Below are positions 38,001 through 44,755 of a stretch of 64,000 nt of DNA, piece by piece; position 1 is the first letter of the stretch; each line of letters starts with the position of its first letter. This DNA is from Tubiluchus corallicola (taxonomy: Eukaryota > Priapulida > Priapulimorpha > Priapulimorphida > Tubiluchidae). The DNA is taken from positions 271,001 to 335,000 of the forward strand of contig JAQGDQ010000206.1 of the NCBI GenBank assembly GCA_030141605.1. Reading direction: 5' to 3'. The notes under the pieces were generated by a model. It saw only the letters and a list, made by a program, of their open reading frames with translations, was not told the origin of the DNA and did not search any database. Position numbers and translations under genes: made by a program.

Positions 38001-38736
38001 TGGTTGTGCAACTGTTTGTGGCGTAGTGCCTTCACGTAATAATTGTTATAGTACACTTATATAGAAGTGGACCCAGTGACTGCTTGTGGCGTGTTATAAA
38101 ATATGGAAGGATGCGCACTTTCCGATGCAAATAAGAACTTTTTAACACGGGAGCCCCTAAATCTGGCAAACTATTTGGCACGTTAGGCAGGAAATTGGTA
38201 AATAAGCTCACGATACCAAAAAATTGCAATACCATTACAAACAAGAGTGAAAAAAGCGTGATCCTCAAACTACCTGTAAATACGGTACCTGCCAAAAAGG
38301 AGTCATACTCCTTTAATTCGGATTTCTTTTCTTTTAGCTGCGTATAGACCTCCACTAGAGATTGAAGCTGCTTAACCGATCTCGTGTTCTGCCTTGGATC
38401 ACCGTGTTCATTTGTGCTGTTGCTTAGCAACTGCTCAATGTGTTCATTGTATTCACTCACACATTGTTCAACGTATTGTTGAACTTTGGGATTTGCTAGA
38501 AAATTACTCCTGCCTACCACGTCGCTGTACAACTTAATAGTTCGGTCAGCAAATTTTGCACAGCGAGGCCACCAGAAAAATTTTGGTGTACCACTCTGCG
38601 CTAATAAGGAAGAACTTTTCAAGTAATTAGTCCAAAAAAAGCAGCTAAGCCAGCGAGATAAACACAGTGACTTAGAGTGCTTCTGCATGTGAAAGACTAC
38701 GACCCGGGCGATATGTGTGCCATTCAAAACTTTCAT
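13868..38736 (-). CDS. MTRF1L: Mitochondrial class-I peptide chain release factor, MTRF1L (mtRF1a) type
   Basis: Recognises UAA/UAG in the mitochondrial ribosome and triggers peptide release. Seven exons (38736-38289, 37745-37648, 36931-36748, 35033-34870, 34084-33967, 31930-31794, 14068-13868) join in phase to 449 codons plus stop. The first roughly 45 residues are rich in Lys/Arg/Ser with no acidic residue, fitting a mitochondrial presequence. Domain 1 helices follow. Residues 275-277 are PKT, the stop-codon reading motif of the MTRF1L branch, without the insertion typical of MTRF1. GGQ is at 319-321 within [24 protein letters not shown] lies near 385-397. The residue after GGQ is Ser where His is usual. 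Length is close to human MTRF1 (445) and above MTRF1L (380) because of the long N-terminus. Intron 6 is 17.7 kb. Confidence 0.94.
14069..15686. other. MTRF1L intron 6, 3' part: no feature recognised
   Basis: AT-rich DNA with no conserved frame or clear repeat. A frame at 15019-15267 on the + strand is hydrophobic but contains an internal near-repeat (TGGCTTGATTTGTAG twice), and I do not accept it as a gene. Confidence 0.5.
15687..16945. repeat. Interstitial degenerate telomere-like TTAGGG array
   Basis: About 1.26 kb of GGGTTAGG, GGATTAG, GGGTTGGG and GTTAGAGCTG variants on the + strand. Longer sub-repeats of roughly 40-60 bp recur, for example AGAGCTGGGTTAGGATTGGG, and around 16025-16315 a unit with GACAGGTTTAGAGTTGGAC. 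All copies share one G-rich strand. Confidence 0.92.
17329..17580. repeat. Inverted repeat of about 27 bp with a 200-bp spacer
   Basis: CGATGGCTTCCTGTTGAAAC near 17331 is matched in reverse complement by GTTTCAACAGGAAGCCATCG near 17557. It may be the ends of a small element or a former hairpin. Between 16946 and 17328 I see no feature. Confidence 0.65.
17637..17696 (+). promoter_or_regulatory. X-box-like site and CRE upstream of smORF-A
   Basis: GTTGCTATGGTAAT at 17637-17650 matches 11 of 14 positions of the symmetric RFX X-box GTTGCCATGGCAAC. A perfect CRE, TGACGTCA, is at 17689-17696, 94 bp before the smORF-A start. The same order and similar spacing recur before smORF-B and smORF-D. Confidence 0.5.
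17790..17930 (+). CDS. smORF-A: hydrophobic 46-residue microprotein candidate
   Basis: ATG to TAA, 46 codons, nested antisense in MTRF1L intron 6. Almost all residues are hydrophobic, with a short N-terminal MEFWDFLK. Two likely membrane spans (about 8-26 and 28-45) are divided by Pro-27. Against smORF-B (22044) an ungapped alignment gives 20 identities in 45 positions: Met1, Phe3, Phe6-Leu7-Lys8, Gly14-Leu-Leu, His19, Phe22, Phe26, Gly29-Leu30, Gly32, Ile35, Asp37, Tyr41 and Cys43-Cys44. Many codon differences are third-position, as expected if the protein is selected. A buried Asp in the second span is unusual. No known family is recognised. It could be the coding part of a spliced gene or the relic of a larger one. 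Confidence 0.55.
   Translation: MEFWDFLKILFLFGLLMWHVTFLVFFPIGLIGLLIFDLFVYICCFR
18060..18552. mobile_element. Family C MITE (GGCAC ends)
   Basis: Inverted ends GGCACATTCAGACTAGCGAG and, read inward from the right, GGCACGTTCAGAACTAGCGA. The inside is built of repeated GCGAGTTACTGT and AAGAAATTGCAAACTCTCC modules. Other copies are at 22628, 27446 and 55785. The termini recall PIF/Harbinger elements, but no clean target duplication is visible. Confidence 0.75.
18775..18845 (-). repeat. tRNA-derived SINE-like segment
   Basis: On the - strand, TAACCGAGTGG resembles a pol III A box, and GGGTTCGATAC carries a B box matching GWTCRANNC. No full cloverleaf, so a SINE head rather than a tRNA gene. The surrounding 18553-20315 shows no other recognised feature. 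Confidence 0.5.
20316..20904. repeat. 65-bp minisatellite, nine copies
   Basis: The unit begins GTGAAGCTGTGGAATGTGTG and ends TGACTTAATATGAGT, with exact 65-bp spacing and very few changes (GCGTG versus GCATG in the last units). Frames across it are repeat translations. Confidence 0.97.
21053..21624. mobile_element. Family A element with TTAA target sites
   Basis: TTAA at 21049-21052 and 21625-21628 flank ends AGGAAAGGACAAG and, read inward, AGGAAAGGCCAAG. It is 572 bp without a transposase. Relatives are at 59489-60039 and 32666 onward. TTAA duplication fits piggyBac or Kolobok families. The element contains the perfect palindrome at 21145-21260. Confidence 0.8.
21145..21260. repeat. Perfect 116-bp palindrome with no spacer
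   Basis: Two 58-bp arms run from AAGTGAATGGCGGCTACC to a GTTAAC centre at 21200-21205 and back to GGTAGCCGCCATTCACTT, with no mismatch that I can find. The right arm matches the other family A copies (33720, 59590); the left arm is an inverted duplicate of it. Confidence 0.95.
21890..21936 (+). promoter_or_regulatory. X-box and CRE-like site upstream of smORF-B
   Basis: GTCGTTATGGCAAC at 21890-21903 fits the X-box consensus RYYRYYWWRRNRAC at every position. TGATGTCA, one base from a CRE, is at 21929-21936, 108 bp before the smORF-B start. Confidence 0.5.
22044..22181 (+). CDS. smORF-B: hydrophobic 45-residue microprotein candidate
   Basis: ATG to TAG, 45 codons, + strand, antisense inside MTRF1L intron 6. 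Begins [10 protein letters not shown] and ends YCCCI. It aligns without gaps to smORF-A at about 44% identity and shares the GLL..H motif (14-19), the G-L-x-G turn (29-32), the buried Asp-37 and the Tyr-x-Cys-Cys end. Pro-27 of smORF-A is Arg here. Predicted as two short membrane helices with almost no exposed loop. The 21625-21889 stretch before it shows only AT-rich DNA. Function unknown. Confidence 0.55.
   Translation: MKFANFLKFCALCGLLIGHIFFFLYFRYGLLGMFIIDAILYCCCI
22628..22966. mobile_element. Family C MITE (GGCAC ends), 339 bp
   Basis: Ends GGCACATTCATACTAGCAAA and, read inward, GGCGCAATCAAACTACTGAG. The interior shares AGAAATTGCAAACTTTC and CTGTCTAGTGTGAACGCC with the 18060 copy. Confidence 0.7.
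23172..24530. repeat. 45-bp minisatellite with 406-bp higher-order repeat
   Basis: About 30 units of TGTTTGTTGAATGTCATTAC / GTTAGTTGACAAGTCTTTTA / GCCAG. A variant unit with AAAGTTTTTTAACCAATG recurs at 23344, 23750 and 24156, exactly 406 bp apart. The blocks of nine units between them are nearly identical. 15-residue repeat frames on both strands are consequences of the 45-bp unit. Confidence 0.95.
24569..25000 (+). CDS. Unrecognised 143-residue reading frame
   Basis: The longest non-repeat unspliced frame in the intron, starting [20 protein letters not shown] just after the 45-bp array and a TTTTCAG. Residues about 71-90 are hydrophobic ([17 protein letters not shown]). A short internal duplication (KVANVMSST after NVKSST) is visible. 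I find no family match, and base composition is only mildly unlike its surroundings. It may be chance or a remnant. The 25001-26440 stretch that follows shows no feature. Confidence 0.2.
   Translation: MTARTVFTSSQSHHDFLHKNKKIHVAHDNNLLVQSKAFDELHFMNTGAANVKSSTKVANVMSSTVANAPYDTICFYLLQATCLVILVANFRKKQLCLFQIYLTSLHWHIKTHFQVNHAVHDTDAVSYQFIQEGQEAVRVQSGV
26455..26540 (+). repeat. tRNA-derived SINE-like segment
   Basis: TGGCCTTATTGTCTAAGG has A-box character, and AGTTCAAATCC about 55 bp on is a good B box. No stable tRNA fold is seen. It probably marks a SINE head. Confidence 0.45.
27013..27445. mobile_element. Family B TTAA element, truncated
   Basis: Starts after TTAA (27009-27012) with AGGAAAACAGGACGACTTTT and carries the family's GATGACATCACAATTGAACA module in reverse orientation relative to 30473-31072. 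It runs into a family C fragment at about 27446. Confidence 0.65.
27446..27575. mobile_element. Family C MITE fragment upstream of smORF-C
   Basis: Shares GAACACACTTGCGAGTTACT and the terminal CTCCCTAGTCTGATCGGTGC with family C. The left part is missing. Confidence 0.6.
27696..27857 (+). CDS. smORF-C: hydrophobic 53-residue microprotein candidate
   Basis: ATG to TAG, 53 codons, + strand, in the same intron as smORF-A and -B. From its Gly-13 it aligns ungapped with Gly-14 of smORF-A, keeping GL, the mid-protein Pro (also Pro in A), I-x-D-x-x-x-Y in the second span and a Cys near the end (about 9 of 33 identical). It has a longer tail ([11 protein letters not shown]). Upstream sites are weak: GTAACTGTAGTAAC at 27603 and TGACGG at 27629. 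It is the most divergent of the three alignable members. Confidence 0.45.
   Translation: MFQKTLIFLFILGLVTVQLYVLWVYPVLFLCILIADVLFYSICLFVRVLAPLL
28180..28241 (+). promoter_or_regulatory. X-box and CRE-like site upstream of smORF-D
   Basis: GTTGCCATGGCGAT at 28180-28193 matches 12 of 14 X-box positions. TGACGTAA, one base from a CRE, is at 28234-28241. The start-to-start distance of 54 bp is close to the 52 bp of smORF-A. The smORF-D ATG is 70 bp downstream. Confidence 0.5.
28311..28484 (+). CDS. smORF-D: hydrophobic 57-residue microprotein candidate
   Basis: ATG to TAA, 57 codons, 454 bp after smORF-C on the same strand. A Leu-rich first span ([12 protein letters not shown]), a short basic loop (MRKHPK) and a second span ([18 protein letters not shown]) give a clear two-helix hairpin with an acidic end (EEE). 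The His-Val followed by Pro and Leu-Ile at family spacing suggests distant kinship with smORF-A, but sequence alone is marginal. An AATAAA overlaps the stop codon. Between 27858 and 28179 nothing else is visible. Confidence 0.42.
   Translation: MSELIIFYCLLLLLVLLAHVPVMRKHPKILIVFVIFCSSFIYFILLSHRYIFSIEEE
28640..28735 (-). repeat. tRNA-derived SINE-like segment
   Basis: On the - strand, TAACCCGAGTGGTTA is A-box-like and GTGTTCGAATCTAC contains a perfect B-box core. The spacing is that of a class II-like tRNA, but the acceptor arm does not pair. Confidence 0.5.
29125..29545. repeat. 113-bp tandem repeat, about 3.5 copies
   Basis: Markers GGAGCAGCAGATGACTTTGC and CTACACACAGACTGATGC recur every 113 bp (29211, 29324, 29437). 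The sequence from 29546 to 30472 includes a fragment resembling family B (near 30005-30140) and no gene. Confidence 0.9.
30473..31072. mobile_element. Family B element with TTAA target sites
   Basis: TTAA at both edges (30469-30472, 31073-31076). Ends AGCAAAACCGGACCC and, read inward, AGATAAACAGGATGC. It is 600 bp and non-coding. Confidence 0.75.
31195..31655. mobile_element. MITE with TA target site, GATATAAGGGAC type
   Basis: The right end read inward is CAGTCAACCTCCGATATAAG. The left end AGCCAACTTCGGGTATAAGG is a degenerate match. Internal copies of the TATAAGGGAC motif occur. It lies 140 bp from MTRF1L exon 6. Confidence 0.65.
31794..31930 (-). CDS. MTRF1L: MTRF1L exon 6
   Basis: Encodes residues 338-383: [20 protein letters not shown], then a Lys/Glu-rich helix ending TSRRKLQ. 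Corresponds to the ECQ-ERSQ-NK-A segment of RF1. Its GTGAGA donor opens the 17.7-kb intron. Confidence 0.94.
32666..33640. repeat. 72-bp minisatellite, about 13-14 copies
   Basis: The unit is AAAGGAAAGGACAAGTCACT, TAGCATGTCGGGTTTATTTT, then AC, TGTTATCA, and CTTAAACTGTTTGTGGTGTG. A 24-residue frame with LNCLWC and YCYH repeats results from the unit being a multiple of three. Confidence 0.95.
32666..33960. mobile_element. Family A element with amplified 72-bp terminal repeat
   Basis: The left terminal sequence AAAGGAAAGGACAAGTCACT opens the element, and the 33713-33960 segment matches the interior of the 21053 and 59489 copies. The first roughly 72 bp is repeated about 13-14 times. The right end is lost before MTRF1L exon 5. 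Confidence 0.75.
33967..34084 (-). CDS. MTRF1L: MTRF1L exon 5 (catalytic GGQ)
   Basis: Encodes residues 299-337: [30 protein letters not shown] and VRIVHLPT. Holds the catalytic GGQ at 319-321. Acceptor TTTTTTTTAG, donor GTAAAT. Confidence 0.95.
34595..34856. mobile_element. Truncated Tigger-like MITE at the MTRF1L exon 4 donor
   Basis: Begins TA, CAGTCATACCTGTGTTTTCG and aligns in reverse orientation with 1620-1905. It stops about 13 bp from the exon 4 donor at 34869. Confidence 0.75.
34870..35033 (-). CDS. MTRF1L: MTRF1L exon 4
   Basis: Encodes residues 244-298 with [20 protein letters not shown] and [12 protein letters not shown], holding the PKT codon-recognition tripeptide. The donor GTATGT is followed within about 13 bases by a truncated Tigger-like element. 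Confidence 0.95.
35057..35692. mobile_element. Family B element with TTAA target sites
   Basis: TTAA at 35053-35056 and 35693-35696. Ends AGCGAAACCGAACCCAATC and, read inward, AGGCAGACAGGATG. It sits 20 bp upstream of MTRF1L exon 4 in gene order. Confidence 0.78.
35846..36220. mobile_element. Tigger/pogo-like MITE, 375 bp
   Basis: TA, CAGTGTTCCCTCACTTATCG at the left and, read inward from the right, CAGTGTTCCCTCGCTACTTC, TA. A second copy occupies 1-200. CAGTGTTCCCTCGC is typical of Tigger ends. Confidence 0.85.
36665..36740 (-). repeat. tRNA-derived SINE-like segment in MTRF1L intron 3
   Basis: On the - strand, GTGTTCGATTCCC contains a perfect B-box core. The A box is weak. It begins immediately after the exon 3 donor. 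Confidence 0.4.
36748..36931 (-). CDS. MTRF1L: MTRF1L exon 3
   Basis: Encodes [32 protein letters not shown] and [12 protein letters not shown] (residues 183-243). These align with the start of bacterial RF1 domain 2 (LEV-AG-GG-EA-LFA). The GGQ here (about 204-206) is the E. coli GGDE equivalent, not the catalytic GGQ. Confidence 0.93.
37648..37745 (-). CDS. MTRF1L: MTRF1L exon 2
   Basis: Acceptor TAATTTCAG, donor GTAGCT. Encodes [20 protein letters not shown] and onward to ENQ (residues 150-182), the end of the domain 1 helices. Confidence 0.88.
38289..38736 (-). CDS. MTRF1L: MTRF1L exon 1
   Basis: Encodes residues 1-149 from ATG at 38736 to GCA G before donor GTACCG. It includes the presequence and the coiled-coil-like domain 1 ([20 protein letters not shown]). 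TTTATAG lies just upstream of the ATG with an in-frame stop, so either this is the initiator or a 5' UTR exon splices in 3 bases upstream of it. Met-17 is an alternative start. Confidence 0.85.
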
Positions 38737-41700
38737 CTCCTATAAAATAAAACAGTACGTTGGTGTTTACAATTCTGTGAAAATATGCATTATTATTTAT
38801 TTAATAGTTAAGATAATGCCAAAACAGTAAAAATGCTGGACATGACTTGGTTCGGTTGAAATGTTAGTTCGTATGACTGAATAAAAAAACTGCTGGCTTA
38901 AAGGACCAAAATTACTTGGCATATTATGTAAACTACCTGCTGTGCCAGACAATGCGCGAGACTAAAAAAATTGTCTGACAGCATAACATTGAAAATCGCG
39001 TATGAAGAGTTTAAAGATACGTACTTAAGACGTTATTAACATGACGGCTGTGGAAATTAAAGTCTGACTCTGCTGCGCTTAGTTATTAATAATAATAAGA
39101 ATGATAATGAAGATGACTAATAATTTTTAGTATGAAACATTACTTAGTTTAATTCAATAAAAATCAGCATAAACACACTTCTTGAAAAAAATATTTTACA
39201 CTGCTTGTAGCAAATTAATTATTTATTCGGGTTAAAATGAATTTTATAAGATCGCATGCATCAGAAACTTGAGTCAGACATCAACTTGTTGGAATTTTAG
39301 ATTCTATTATTTCATTAATTTATTCTACCACTGTTGAAGCTCAGGCACTAATCAGTGATTGTATCATAAGCTTATCATAATGCACAATCGAAATAGGCGC
39401 TCGCTCGTCGAAAATCGAGCGGGATCTGGATTGTATTTAATAGAGCGCCGGTATTACAACTGTTGAAAAGTAAACACTTTTGGTTGCTACTGAGCTATTT
39501 TCATGTATTCGAAAGAATGTATTTACATATAAAGCAAAGTGAACTATAATAAAACAGCATAACAAATTTCAGTAAGTTCTACAACCCAAAAATTACATAT
39601 ATATATATATATATATATAATAATCTTTATTTGCCATTAAAAACATTGATAATCACTGTTAAAATGTTTAATGATAACATGATTAATTACTTTATCTTAT
39701 TAAAATATTGTTAATGATAATTTGATTTTAGTGCCCAAAACAGCAAACATTTCTGGGGCATAGTTTGCGCCTTGTACCCCACCAGGGGCGAGTTGACCTC
39801 TAAGCTTTCTACGTGTCACACTGCTTTTTACATCAAATGGCTGGCTCGTCTGCGATAAAGTGAAACAAACGACAACATAAACAATATTGTGAAAGGCTAA
39901 AAAGAAAAACAACGAATATTGTGATCCACGGCAAAATGGCTCATCTGATTAGATGAATTCAAAAGCGTTATTTCTATATCTATATATATTTAAAACTTAC
40001 TTGTAATTACTATAACTTTTATATAATATTACATTTTCCACATGGTACTGTACGTTGCCATGCTTTTATAAAACACGCCTGCATTGGTGCACCGTTTGTA
40101 ATTAAATTCGACTTGTGTTTATTGTACGAATACGATTTTCAGGTTCAGTTTCAAATTGCCTCTGACATTTTTGTTCAGAGTAAATAAATTGCTTAAAAGC
40201 CTAACATATGGCTATGACAATAATTAGCATTGCTCAACCTAAACGTCATTATTTAGATAAAGAAAATTTTTAGCACTATTAACATTGTCTCTAGAGTGAT
40301 GTGGAAATTCTCAATGTAGCTAATGCAGAAAGTAATTGCTACATCGATGTGAACAATTAGTGTCTAGTCAGCAGAATTTGTCAGCAGCATAATGATAAAC
40401 TAAATTTCGATTTGTCTAAGTTGACAGTGGCCTTTACTGTTCGAGATCACGTAATCAATTCTGTTTTCCCCACTTGGGAGCCGAAGAAGTTTGCAAAGAC
40501 AATGTTGATTAGGTCAAGATATTTTAGAAATAGTACCTGAGGATGTGCTACATACAGAGACTATGCCACTGTTATCTTAGGAAAATTACTTTGGAAATTA
40601 CTAACTGCCTTGGAAAACATCTAACTGATTTAGCTGAAACATCTCTACGTATCAGCTTCAGTAATTTTCCTTTCTGTGAAATTTTTTTCATATCTCAAGG
40701 TCTTCCCTAGCAGATTTGTGTCTGTTAATTTACTAAGACCTTGATTAAATCTAAATAGTACCTGAGGATGCGCTACATACAGAGACTATGCCACTGTTAT
40801 CTTAGGAAAATTACTTTGGAAATTACTAACTGCCTTGGAAAACATCTAACCGATTTAGCTGAAACATCTCTACGTATCAGCTTCAGTAATTTTCCTTTCT
40901 GTGAAATTTTTTTCATATCTCAAGGTCTTCCCTAGCGGATTTGTGTCTGTTAATTTACTAAGACCTTGCTTAGATGAATCTCGAAGCACAAATTTTCGAA
41001 CTAAATTTGCCCACTAAAAATGTTATTCGATTTACCCACCTTGAACAGATTCTGCAACACACCAAAAGGTCATGATTTTTTTTAATAATTTGATCTATCT
41101 TCACTTATGAATATTATCATATTTTATAAAATTAATTAATGACGCACTTTTACTTCTCTTTCCAAAAACGATGAAAGACTATATTCACGTCTTCCAGCCA
41201 GTCCACAATAAAACCTGTGTAATTATATGCAGTTACGTTTCAGCAAGTCTAAAAACGGAAGTAGTGCCAACGTCCAACTGGCATAAAAGTTTTTTTGCCA
41301 TATTACTGTCGTGTTTAGTACCAGCCTTCTATTGGTACTATAGAATCTATTATACAACATCTATTATATTATAGTCTGTGCAACATCTACAATAAACGTA
41401 GCATAGTCCTGTCAACACAAAGTATGACCTGAACAAAAATATTGTATAAATCCATATAGACCCACGTTTGCAAAAAAGTTATGAGACTTTCTTATTATAG
41501 TTGTCATGTTGTTTACTAAAAAGCTATTGTATGGCGTAAAGTAATGTTCCCGATTGCCCTCAGCACTCTTGCACTGTAACAGAGGTGGAGTTATTGACCA
41601 ATGCTTGCTTGAGGTCAATTCACAATCGCTTATGCATTTGCAATACTATACCACTCAGAGTGACTATATTAGAATGATTTTAGCTTATTATTAATGTCAA

Positions 41701-44229
41701 TTTTGAGTAATTCTGAGCCTGAAATTCCGATGGGATTAAAATTTTCAATTAATTATTAATTATAGTTTTAATACCAAGATTCTTATTAATAAGGGTACAA
41801 ATTAAGCCAAAATTAATTAAATTTAATTGAGATTTAACTTGAAAAATAGGAATTCTGAATAAGGAGGTGTTTGAAGACAGTTTAATATAGAGACTTGATA
41901 TTGCTAAACTATTGTATTCCCAGCGATCATGACAATCTAAAGCTTGTCATTTATACTTTTCCAACCTTGCTCTTCTGAAAGCAATTATTAATTTAGCTCA
42001 TTAGATTAAATTTAATTTTTATCAGTTTGATTATTTGGTTAATCGCCTACCATATTTTTCCACTTCTGAACAAGTCCCTCCTCACAGGATACTTGTTTTA
42101 ATGAGCTAGAGGTTTCCAGCAGTTATTGATGTATGACTATAAATTTTCTGTAATAAGTAGTTAAAAGTGCCGAATTTTGACTTGTCCGCATTCTACAATC
42201 TAGAGTCCTCGATTTTTCTTCATTCTGTATGCCAATAAACTATTTTTAGATAGATCATAGCTGGCTGGGACAGATTAAAAATAAAAGTTTTGCCTTCAGA
42301 GTCTGATTCTTTGAAATGAAATGAACATGCAGTCATGAACTGCAATAAAGTCTTTATATTTACAAAACTATTTATTTTTTATGTTAAAAGCCATTAAATG
42401 CAATATATTGCACTTAGTAAAAATTATTTGTATAAGTATACACAGGAAATGGGGTCCTAAAAATTTGTGTTGCAACAAAATTCAGAAAAATAGAATTTTC
42501 GGGAATATGAAGTGACATCATTACTTCCCGTCGTGCTTTTCGTTCGTATCTTTCAGGATGTTTGGTTTGTGGTGTTGAAGGTCGAATAAAGCTGGGCAAT
42601 CAGGTTGAATCTTTGTATATTTTATATTAAATATTTTACGTAGTTGCACACCATTATATCTGCAAGAAGCGTACAGCAATATTTTTAGTGCGTTAGGCTG
42701 TTTTTTGGAAGTAAATTCTCTCGAAAGTTTCGTACGTACATAATGGCTGTTTCGGTCGCCATGTTTGGGTTAGGCATGGCATGGTGTTACGTTTTTTGGT
42801 TTGTTAATGTTGATTTCTCCATTCTTTAACTTTCATACCTTCAAGATAGTAGTATATAAGCTGATTGAGACGCTTGTAGAAATACTGTACAATGCTGTCA
42901 GCGAAGATTTTCTGCCAAAACAACAGATCGCTTTATCAACGTCATGACGATGATGCATCCATTTGTGTGATGAAACGTTTCTATTTTGAGACGACTTCAT
43001 TCTTTAACGCCCTTGTTTTGGTAGTTTTTCGGAAATGTGTACGCTGCTATATACTTTGCTTATTATATCTAAATCTAAACAAAGTAGTAAGGTGACGAAC
43101 GTGTGACAAATTTTTGTTTTTCGCTTATTCTTTGAGAAATATAAATTATTCATCATTGAACAAATACATATTCAACTATATATGTAAGCACAGTATGTAT
43201 TTAGCTCTTAGTCTTTCTCAGTTTTTGATGATGACAAGATTTTCTTAAACATATATTACAGTAAATATAACTTACGAGAGTGTGAGATACATTCAGTAAT
43301 TGTACTTCTTTGTTATGTCAATTTTCAAAGTTCTGACAATCTCTTACTTCGTATCTTAATTTTAAATTATCTACAGATATGTCTTAAAAATTGAATGTAA
43401 AAGTAATTTGACCGTGGTAGCAGTGAAGAGAGAATTTTCTTGGGTTACTTATATGTGCATTATCAGTTTACACAAAGGAAAAAAGTACATTGTTTTACTG
43501 AAATTAATATGTGTACTTGCGTAGCAAAATCGTCAATAAGTTGGCGATTAAGCTTTTCTAATTTTCACATATCCTGAATCTCTATTTCCTGTGCATCATT
43601 TTGATACCAAGTTCACGGCTCTATGTTATTTATAAATCAAGATAATACTCGTTGAAGTTGAGGTGCAGGCTATGCACTGAAAAACATAATCTTGAGAAAA
43701 ATGCTGTTGAAGTTCGCCATTGTTTTTGTCACATTTCTACAAAATACTTAGCAACCGTAAGAGCGGGTGGTTGCTATGGACTTTGCAAGAGCACATTAAT
43801 GTTGTGTTTGAATCCAGTAAATGGCTCTTCCTGACGCCATTGACAATCTGGGCTTGACAATAGAAAAAAGCCAGAAACAAAATGACTGCTTCCACGAGCT
43901 TCTATCGAATTTTGAAAATACGAGTTTTTGACAATGGCATTATTAGTTTGTGGACAGAAAAGTTGGTAGGGTTTTTAAAATTAAATTTAAAGTATTTTTC
44001 AAGCTTTTTTTGATCATTTGATGCTAGAATATAAAAGTCCAACATATTTAGCATTTGTTTTCATAAAAAAACAAAAACCTGACATTTTAAATTTTTTTGG
44101 TGCATTCTACTTTAAAGCACCATGACGAAGTTTTAACTGTGCTGACTTATGGATGGTTTTGATTTGCAAGCTCACATATTTAATGTTATTTTAAAATGTA
44201 CTGTAGTGTGCACGAAAATTGCACTGATT
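38737..44229. other. Intergenic region between divergent MTRF1L and Pumilio
   Basis: AT-rich. It holds a TA dinucleotide run at 39595-39620 and a 225-bp tandem duplication at 40531-40980. 5' untranslated exons of either gene could lie here, but I see none with certainty. The short frames present (41171, 42892, 43652) have no recognisable protein features. Confidence 0.6.
40531..40980. repeat. 225-bp tandem duplication
   Basis: TAGTACCTGAGGATG starts at 40531 and again at 40756. The copies differ at only a few bases (GTGC/GCGC, AACTG/AACCG, AGCAG/AGCGG). Confidence 0.95.
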
Positions 44230-44520
44230 TCATGTGTTTAGAGCTCAGCTGAAGAACATTAAGATGATCCTGACCCTATTTTTTCATGTTCTTGGGTATT
44301 TATATCTTTCTGTATATGTTTTGGAACTCAGCACTGAGACATTGAAATAATTCTGATCCTATGTTTTTTTTTTGAAAATGACTATGTATGTACATCATCT
44401 TGATTCTATGTTTTTTGAACACAGCCATAAAGCATTGAGATGAGTATGACCCTATGTTTTTTGAACATGACCAAGTATTAACATCGTTTCCAATGCTATG
44501 TTTTTAGAACACAGCAATGT
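44230..44520. repeat. Degenerate short tandem repeats before Pumilio exon 1
   Basis: CCTATGTTTTTTGAACACAG and close variants recur every 50-80 bp up to the first coding exon. One of them provides a possible AG acceptor near 44514. Confidence 0.6.
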
Positions 44521-44539
44521 ATATAGATCAGTGATAAGA

Positions 44540-44755
44540 ATGAACTCTGTGCCTTGGAGCGACGCGCACAGTATGCTTTCCAATGGCGGTCAGCAGGGCC
44601 ATCTTCAGGGACAGGATGTGACTAACACTCGACACAACGTGCTACAGACACAGGACGACCTCAAGGTCGGGTACTTTTTCCAGCGGCCCCAGCTTGACAG
44701 CGAGTTGCAGTACACCAAGAAATGGGCAGTAGGAGATGACAGCATGCTAGAACAT
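44540..44755 (+). CDS. PUM: Pumilio exon 1
   Basis: Residues 1-72, with [19 protein letters not shown] and [13 protein letters not shown] matching the PUM1 N-terminal conserved box. Donor GTAAGT. Coding composition is clearly richer in G+C than the AT-rich flank. Confidence 0.9.

Noticed and set aside
42892-43095. 67-residue frame upstream of Pumilio as a 5' exon
   Set aside because: No similarity to Pumilio N-termini and no convincing donor in a matching phase.
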